This document shows, one piece after another, positions 29,782 to 35,286 of a stretch of DNA of 35,286 nt. Made by a program: the position numbers and the translations under genes. The first letter of the stretch is position 1. Every line of letters starts with the position of its first letter. Source of the DNA: an uncultured Flavobacteriales bacterium (GTDB taxonomy: Bacteria; Bacteroidota; Bacteroidia; Flavobacteriales_D; Sanyastnellaceae); contig CAJXHE010000011.1 in assembly GCA_913051865.1 (NCBI GenBank), positions 1 to 35,286 on the forward strand, given 5' to 3'. The notes under the pieces are model-generated. The model saw nothing but the letters and a program-made list of their open reading frames with translations. It was not told the origin of the DNA and ran no database searches.

Positions 29782-30792
29782 CTACTCGACGACAAATCTT
29801 TTGATGTCGTGGTGCACCCTTCCGCTACTTAACACGTTAATCTGAAAAACGTACGCTCCTGGCGCAAGCTTTTGAGATTCTGTTTGCAACGCAATTTGAT
29901 GGCTCCCTTCATTCATCATACCTAGTGACTTCTCATATACTTTACGCCCACTTATCGCATAAATCGACATCTCTACATCTGACGATTTCAGGAGATGCAA
30001 GGAAATCTGTGAATTCAAAGAAAGTGGGTTTGGGGTGGGCTCACCAAGAGAAAACACCTTTGCGGCTTCACGCTCCAAATAGCCAACGCCATTGACACCT
30101 GTTCCTGCCACGGCAACTTCAATGTCGCTTACATAAGACTGTAGTTCCTCATCCCACACCAGGGTCGCAAGTTGATGTTCATACCCATCGTTAAACGCAC
30201 CATCCACTTCAGGCGTCATCGGATCTGGACCTTGGGTATGTATGTTCGGGTTGTTTGTCGCAATATCGACTGCCGCTTGGTGAGGCCACGTAAATTGTGA
30301 GACGGCTGCAAAAGACGTGCTGACATGGACTTGAAAGTGCATGTGTATGACGCGTCCAGGGTACCAACCGGGCAAGATCGAAATAAATTCAACATCACCA
30401 TTGTCATCTGTGATTTGATATCCTCGCATGTAGGTCTCACCTTCACTTCCAAAAGCCGAATATCCGGAGTAATCTCCATTGACATCACACGCCCAGAAGT
30501 TCACACGCAGGTTAGGCATGGGCTGACAATTGTCAACGCCCACAACACGCATGCGTTGAATGACGCGTATCCCAGGTCTCCCTTCAGTAATGTCTTGTCT
30601 AAAGAAAAAAGTATTGTCCGACAAATCCAGCGGAAACGGTCCTGCTATCTCAGATGGAATCAATGTACATCCACCTTGACCCCCAGCTGGACTCACTGAC
30701 AATTCAGAAGCTGCTGCGGCTGCAACAATAGGTGCTGAGATGATTGCTCCACTTGCGAGACCCATAGAACGAAGGAATGTTTTTCTTTTCAT
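29782..30792 (-). CDS. Secreted intradiol ring-cleavage dioxygenase-like protein with T9SS sorting tail
   Basis: Start MKRKTFLRSMGLASGAIISAPIVAAAAA at 30792; CTLIPSEIAGPFPLD, WACDVNGDYSGY, ILPGWYPGRVIHMHFQV (Tyr/His ligand motifs); C-terminus PTPNPLSLNSQISLHLL...GAYVFQINVLSSGRVHHDIKRFVVE. Confidence 0.87.
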   Translation of the reverse strand: MKRKTFLRSMGLASGAIISAPIVAAAAASELSVSPAGGQGGCTLIPSEIAGPFPLDLSDNTFFFRQDITEGRPGIRVIQRMRVVGVDNCQPMPNLRVNFWACDVNGDYSGYSAFGSEGETYMRGYQITDDNGDVEFISILPGWYPGRVIHMHFQVHVSTSFAAVSQFTWPHQAAVDIATNNPNIHTQGPDPMTPEVDGAFNDGYEHQLATLVWDEELQSYVSDIEVAVAGTGVNGVGYLEREAAKVFSLGEPTPNPLSLNSQISLHLLKSSDVEMSIYAISGRKVYEKSLGMMNEGSHQIALQTESQKLAPGAYVFQINVLSSGRVHHDIKRFVVE

Positions 30793-30897
30793 TCTTGTAA
30801 GGTAACCATAGCGATTAGATTTCACAAGGAAGCCCTGTATTCAACTTTAAGACTCGGCATCTATAATCCCAAGAAAAACAATTAATTCTCAAAGTAA

Positions 30898-31692
30898 TTA
30901 CCCGGGCCCATCATACATCATACTAATAGACGGTAAATCGAGCTCGAGCACATTAGTTGCGAAACCTATCATCACAAAACCAAAGGTCCCGATAATCCCG
31001 ACGAAACCATTTAACACTTGGTTATCAGAATAAAATTCGACTTTTTCAATATCATCAAATGAAAGTGTCATGAGGTTAGAATTATCATCTTGATATAAAT
31101 CTTTATGGCACAATCCTTTTTGCATATAAATATGCATTTCATTCTTGGGTTTTTCTGTAAAGCAATTATAGATGTTCAACCATCTTTTTGAATTCTTGTG
31201 ATTTTGATGTTTTTTTGAAATATAATTATGATACCCAGTGACAATTTTCAAATGATCTTCAACCACACATTGAGCGATATGACAATCAAAATCTTCAGTA
31301 TGAACAATGACATATCTTTTTTCCTTTATATTTTTTCTTCTATTATAAGAGGTTCGATTATGCAGTGCTTGAAATGATGTTCTACTTCTCTGATCAACAT
31401 GATCAATATGAGCAATTTGATTTCTATCGATTGTGAAAGTGTCCTTTGACGTTTGAATAGTAACATCCAATTCCGTCGATTTTAGGATTTCACCTTGATA
31501 CGTCATATGGTTTTTTAAAAGAATCCTCGCGTTAATCCTTTCCGAATTCATCAATAAATCAGAAGTCTTAAGGGTGTTTTTAATTTTGTAGAAGCATCCT
31601 GAATTCAACAGTGAAACAAACAATAAAGACAGAATGACGTGCGTGGATATATGTGAAGGAAGTGATTTCATAGTTTGGTTATCGAATATCAA
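30898..31692 (-). CDS. Hypothetical lipoprotein
   Basis: Lipobox LLNSGC after a hydrophobic stretch; alternative start MKSLPS at 31671. Confidence 0.55.
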   Translation of the reverse strand: MIFDNQTMKSLPSHISTHVILSLLFVSLLNSGCFYKIKNTLKTSDLLMNSERINARILLKNHMTYQGEILKSTELDVTIQTSKDTFTIDRNQIAHIDHVDQRSRTSFQALHNRTSYNRRKNIKEKRYVIVHTEDFDCHIAQCVVEDHLKIVTGYHNYISKKHQNHKNSKRWLNIYNCFTEKPKNEMHIYMQKGLCHKDLYQDDNSNLMTLSFDDIEKVEFYSDNQVLNGFVGIIGTFGFVMIGFATNVLELDLPSISMMYDGPG

Positions 31693-31778
31693 ACTTACAA
31701 CATCAGCGAAACAAAACGTCTGTTCTTAGTGAGGTTAAAGTCACTTATAAACAAAATGTAAGCACAAGGGTAGGCACA

Positions 31779-31817
31779 GTAAAAAAACAAAACCTCGCTA
31801 TCTCAATGATAACGAGG
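31779..31817 (-). terminator. Rho-independent terminator-like hairpin (minus strand)
   Basis: Minus RNA CCUCGUUAUC-AUUGA-GAUAGCGAGG then UUUUGUUUUUUU; 10-bp stem with one U-G pair. Confidence 0.6.
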
Positions 31818-31911
31818 CTTTATAAATTTCAGTTGTGACCTGGGATTACTCACACTGCTCTGCAGTGCTCGTGATCGTGATCGGTGGGCGGGGCTGACAA
31901 CAAAAAACATA

Positions 31912-31946
31912 AGCTCCGCGCCCTTCGAGCGCAGGGGCTCTTTTTT
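31912..31946 (+). terminator. Terminator-like hairpin (plus strand favoured)
   Basis: AGCUCCGCGC-CCUUCGA-GCGCAGGGGCU then CUUUUUU; one bulged A and a U-G wobble on the plus strand. Confidence 0.45.
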
Positions 31947-31989
31947 ATACCCTTATACTTACACAAGTAAACTTGTGACGCAGCAAGCA

Positions 31990-32019
31990 TAAAAAAAGCC
32001 CGACACATTGTGTCGAGCT
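31990..32019 (-). terminator. Rho-independent terminator of tRNA-Arg
   Basis: Minus RNA AGCUCGACAC-AAU-GUGUCGGGCU followed by U6-7; 10-bp stem just 3' of the tRNA. Confidence 0.8.
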
Positions 32020-32033
32020 TTTGTTTTTTGTTG

Positions 32034-32107
32034 TGACCCTGTAGGGATTCGAACCCCAAACCTTCGCATCCGTAATGCGATGCTCTATCCAGTTGAGCTA
32101 CAAGGCC
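32034..32107 (-). tRNA. tRNA-Arg (anticodon ACG)
   Basis: GGCCTTGTAGCTCAACTGGATAGAGCATCGCATTACGGATGCGAAGGTTTGGGGTTCGAATCCCTACAGGGTCA: 74 nt, full cloverleaf; loop TTACGGA gives anticodon ACG; CCA not encoded. Confidence 0.96.
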
Positions 32108-32141
32108 AATTTGAACTCAAGGTCGAGTTCTAAACGGACGG

Positions 32142-32172
32142 CAAAGATACTCACGTTCAAGCATCGTGCAAA
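32142..32172 (-). promoter_or_regulatory. Bacteroidota-type promoter (TTTG-N19-TATCTTTG) for tRNA-Arg
   Basis: Minus strand TTTG (32172-32169), 19-nt spacer, TATCTTTG (32149-32142): exact TTTG/TAnnTTTG consensus with expected spacing. Confidence 0.8.
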
Positions 32173-32192
32173 TTTTAAATGCAATTTTCGTG

Positions 32193-33192
32193 AAATAAGA
32201 AATCCGCACCGGTGACTGGGAGTTCAAGTCGAAACTTTTGTCTTCAGCAACACCGATGCGGATCCTCCAGTCTCCGTCACCTGAACCGGGTAGGAGTCCT
32301 TTGAGGGGCCAGGGCACGAGGCCCTAGCTTCTCTCCGGTCCGATCAATGTCAATGTTAATTTCTATCAATCGTCTGGCTTCCTCAAGCATCTTATTCCGT
32401 GCTGTCTTGCGACGTCGTCCATATCCTCACCAACAAAAGAAAACAAGAGGGGAACCTCTTTATCTCTCCAGCGGATCGGGGTCGATGCTTTGCAACCGAA
32501 GTTGCAGCGACACGGGTACGATACCCTTTGGAAAACCGAGCTTCGCCTTAATTGGTTGATCTCGGCCTTTGCGCAGCTTTCACTAGCGCTGTTCGAACGG
32601 CGGGCCTACTTAGAACTTAGTCCTCTATTTCGTGTCGAAACACGACAAAGAATTCCTAAGTTTTACAAGAGCAAAGACAAGCCTTGCTTTCGTGCATTCC
32701 GCTGCTTCCGTCATGAAGAACCCATTAAGTCCGATAGTAAGCGCATATACACACAAGGTGTATCGGTTGCGTACCCGTTACTCAACTGACAATTTGAACT
32801 TTGACCAGGTCAAATTACAAACTGCGAAGTCCAATAGCATCTCTCGAAAACTACGGGATGACTCATTCAACATGTCTTTCAATGTGTCAACTCAAGATCG
32901 CCGAAGCTTTCTTTCGTGATTCCTTTCGAAATCCAACCATTCTCAGGCAGAGACGCATCTCAAACTCGAACTCCCAATCAACGTTGCGACTGGGATAGCA
33001 ATCTAAACCTCAATCGGTCTAGGGTCTGTTTAGAATTTCATTGCTGAACTTCTTCCCTTCGTGTAACTTCTGTTTCTCTCTCAAGAATTACTCCCTTTCG
33101 GGACCCCTTTCACCTTTCGGCTGCCTTCTATATAGAATTCGATTTGCATCTCGTCAACATAGATCGCTTTGGGGGTTCAGCCACATTGCTTG
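32193..33192 (-). ncRNA. Putative large structured non-coding RNA (about 1 kb), family unassigned
   Basis: No credible ORF on either strand; many local helices on the minus strand with UUCG/GAAA loops and G-U pairs (see findings); 3' end is a hairpin followed by AUUUCUUAUUU; lies between a methyltransferase gene and tRNA-Arg. Ends are approximate. Confidence 0.6.
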
Positions 33193-33309
33193 AAACAAAT
33201 AAGCAACTAATTTCCTATGTCAGTCAAATTATTTAGGCAAAAGCAATTCACAAGAAACACACATAGCTTATAAACAATTGTTAAATACGTGCTTATGCGC
33301 TTTAAAGTG

Positions 33310-34872
33310 TTATGCAATAAAGTATCGAATACTGACTGTGGCAGGCAATTCAGCGGGAAATGTCCGTGAACAAGATTCGTCAATCCTGAGGCCTGCTTCT
33401 GCAGCCATGGCATCGTATACAGGTATTTCTACGATATACTGATCCGCAAATCCATGCGTAGCGTCATATGCTGTAGCAGGCATACCTCCCTGAAGATCTG
33501 CCGCATCATCGGGATCTATTGTGTGAAGTTCTACGACAAGAAGACCGTGTTCTGCGACATATGGAGACCATCTTAAAAAATGTTCTTTTAAACTCTGTTC
33601 CACATTGCGAAGTTTAAGACGTTCTCCTCGAAAGGCAAAAGCTCCTGTAGAAACAGCTTTCTCAGGCCTGTCAATAACCGGACGATTGAATATTCTGTTG
33701 TGATCCAGAAAAGATCGCACACTCATTAAATCTCCCAAGCGAATCTTGTGATGTGTCCAAAGATCTAGGGCGAGTTGATCTGGATCACCTATGTCTCCCC
33801 AAATAAAATGGCCATCCACGTCTTCCTGTTTAAAGTGATCTGCTGTGGCCACCAGCGCTTCTTGATTAAAGTCCGCACCCACAAGTTCCAAGGGGTGACT
33901 GTCTAGGTTTTTTCCGCGTAAGGTGGAATTCTTGATTACCTCATATAAGTGGAGCAGCATCGCTCCATTTCCGCAACCCATATCACAGATCCCTACAGGT
34001 TGCTCATCTAAAGGAGCGTTGAATATTGATTTTACGACCTCATCCAAGTGGGTGAAATATGCTTTGTGGGCACCTCCTGAACCCCAAACGTTTAAGGTTC
34101 TGTCGATATGAATCTCTGGCTCACCAGGTTCTGTTCGCCACAAATAAGAACCATCACCGAAAATCAATTCTCGGGCCCAGATAAATGTTTTTGTATACGA
34201 TGTTGTCACACCATAAGAAGCAGAACGGTTTAAAAAGAATGCCCCTTTTTCAGTCCGATCCCAACCCAATAGCTGCAAAACTCTGCCCCAAGCCTCCTGC
34301 TTAGACGCATCCATTTTAAGGACTGCATCATCGTGCGCTTCCCATGTTGACAAAGGACGCGTTCCATGAATGGTCCCAAGTGTGACAAGCCATGGAGACA
34401 CAAGTGCCCCTTCCAAATGATTTTTTACCCTTCCCATAATTCCTTCATCTGGCATCTCTGACCAGGCGTCCATTAAAATCTCCATCGCCATCGTTGCGGA
34501 AGAGGTCATAGGGGTTTTCGGTGTATTCCAATCATTTGCAGACTCTTCTAACCAAACTCGACCTGTGGCATATGAACTGCTGTGACGGTACCAGTCTGTA
34601 GGTGTTTTCCCAACAGCTGGTCTGTAATTAATTTTGTCTTCAGCGCGAGCAGCTTCTAACAAGCCTTGTGAACAAAGCATTCTAAGTGCCACATTTAAAT
34701 ATCCTGCATTTGCCCTATACTCTGCGGCAAGTTCATCGACATCACCAGAAGAACGAAACACCCTCTCTAATAATCCCCATTCCTCAAGAACAGGAACAAC
34801 TCCACACATGGCCAAGCCATCTAAATGATAGAACAGCCTATTCCTTAACAATCGTTTTTCTGATTTCTCCAT
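33310..34872 (-). CDS. Class I SAM-dependent methyltransferase, large (possibly AprA-related type)
   Basis: 520 aa; N-terminal wHTH-like region; PVGICDMGCGNGAMLLHLYEVI SAM-binding motif I and LELVGADFNQEALVAT. Confidence 0.75.
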   Translation of the reverse strand: MEKSEKRLLRNRLFYHLDGLAMCGVVPVLEEWGLLERVFRSSGDVDELAAEYRANAGYLNVALRMLCSQGLLEAARAEDKINYRPAVGKTPTDWYRHSSSYATGRVWLEESANDWNTPKTPMTSSATMAMEILMDAWSEMPDEGIMGRVKNHLEGALVSPWLVTLGTIHGTRPLSTWEAHDDAVLKMDASKQEAWGRVLQLLGWDRTEKGAFFLNRSASYGVTTSYTKTFIWARELIFGDGSYLWRTEPGEPEIHIDRTLNVWGSGGAHKAYFTHLDEVVKSIFNAPLDEQPVGICDMGCGNGAMLLHLYEVIKNSTLRGKNLDSHPLELVGADFNQEALVATADHFKQEDVDGHFIWGDIGDPDQLALDLWTHHKIRLGDLMSVRSFLDHNRIFNRPVIDRPEKAVSTGAFAFRGERLKLRNVEQSLKEHFLRWSPYVAEHGLLVVELHTIDPDDAADLQGGMPATAYDATHGFADQYIVEIPVYDAMAAEAGLRIDESCSRTFPAELPATVSIRYFIA

Positions 34873-34882
34873 TGTTACAAAA

Positions 34883-35286
34883 TTACCTTAATACTCTTTT
34901 AACAGCGTCTTTGTGTATGAGCACTGCAATGGTTTTTGCACGGAAGTAAGCCATCGAAATGTATTGACGACCTCCATAAGCATTTCCTTGACCCCAGCTG
35001 TTTTTAATCACAAAGTATTTTTTACCAGACTGATCTGTCGCCAATCCGACAATATGCATCAGGTGGTCGTCAGTCGTGGTTTGGTTGTCAAATCCTTTCT
35101 GACGAGACTCCTGAGTCACATCAGCCTCAACAATCTCTTGCTTCCAAAGTTTAGACTCCTCCCCATCTGCAGGCATCAGAGCCATTCCATTTCGAAAACT
35201 GAAACCCTTCTCACTCACATCGGCATCCCACGCGACCGTATAACCATTCACAACCGCAGCCTCCACAGAACGTTGGAGATCATTTA
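34883..35286 (-). CDS. C1B cysteine peptidase (bleomycin hydrolase/aminopeptidase C-like), C-terminal part (truncated by window edge)
   Basis: NGYTVAWDADVSEKGFSF...TTDDHLMHIVGLATDQSGKKYFVIKNSWGQGN (His and Asn active-site regions); frame stays open to the right edge (NDLQRSVEAAVVNG). Confidence 0.88.
   Translation of the reverse strand, partial: NDLQRSVEAAVVNGYTVAWDADVSEKGFSFRNGMALMPADGEESKLWKQEIVEADVTQESRQKGFDNQTTTDDHLMHIVGLATDQSGKKYFVIKNSWGQGNAYGGRQYISMAYFRAKTIAVLIHKDAVKRVLR

Noticed and set aside
31850-32059. Minus-strand ORF of 69 aa
   Set aside because: It runs through the tRNA-Arg 3' part and its terminator; GFESLQGHNKK is the usual artefact of translating a tRNA 3' end.
32193-33192. 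Known RNase P RNA, tmRNA, SRP RNA, rRNA or group II intron
   Set aside because: I did not find the conserved RNase P GAGGAAAGTCCGGGC block, tmRNA termini, rRNA signatures or a group II domain V; GACGGAAGCAGCGG (near 32701-32714) only superficially recalls SRP RNA. A covariance search is still needed.
32117-33413. Short ORFs of 65-99 aa in the putative RNA region
   Set aside because: Overlapping on both strands, no recognisable domains, no consistent start/RBS context; helices explain the sequence better.
1-35286. Phage, transposase, toxin-antitoxin or anti-phage defence genes
   Set aside because: No ORF in the track showed hallmarks of these; no evidence of a defence island or prophage in the window.

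Overview
The window comes from a marine-type Bacteroidota (Flavobacteriia-like) chromosome. Supporting signs are TAnnTTTG-type promoters, T9SS sorting tails and PKD/GC(T)D..NYD..A..DDGSC surface proteins. Housekeeping genes: tsaD (cut by the left edge, absent from the ORF track), tamB-like, GT2 glycosyltransferase, LuxC-type acyl-CoA reductase divergent from a 2x4Fe-4S ferredoxin, Smr/DUF2027, threonine aldolase, M28 peptidase, tRNA-Arg(ACG), and a C1B peptidase cut by the right edge. Accessory block at about 21.6-29.7 kb: a beta-glucan (laminarin-like) module with a GH16 enzyme, two mosaic secreted proteins sharing domains with it or each other, a NUDIX/NrtR-type putative regulator with a degraded Nudix box, and an FHS-type sugar permease preceded by two perfect palindromes. 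Most interesting signal: about 1 kb without a credible ORF (~32.19-33.19 kb), upstream of tRNA-Arg. Read on the minus strand it folds into many helices with UUCG/GAAA-type loops, and several stems are fully paired only on that strand through G-U wobbles. It looks like a large structured non-coding RNA, possibly of the tRNA-adjacent 'ornate large RNA' kind, but I could not assign it to a family. Also notable: a decayed GT4 fragment before the GT2 gene, a 2013-aa PKD giant with a Cys-rich repeat end, and single or double dockerin-like C-terminal tails on three secreted proteins where T9SS tails would be expected. All calls come from reading the sequence; no database search was run.
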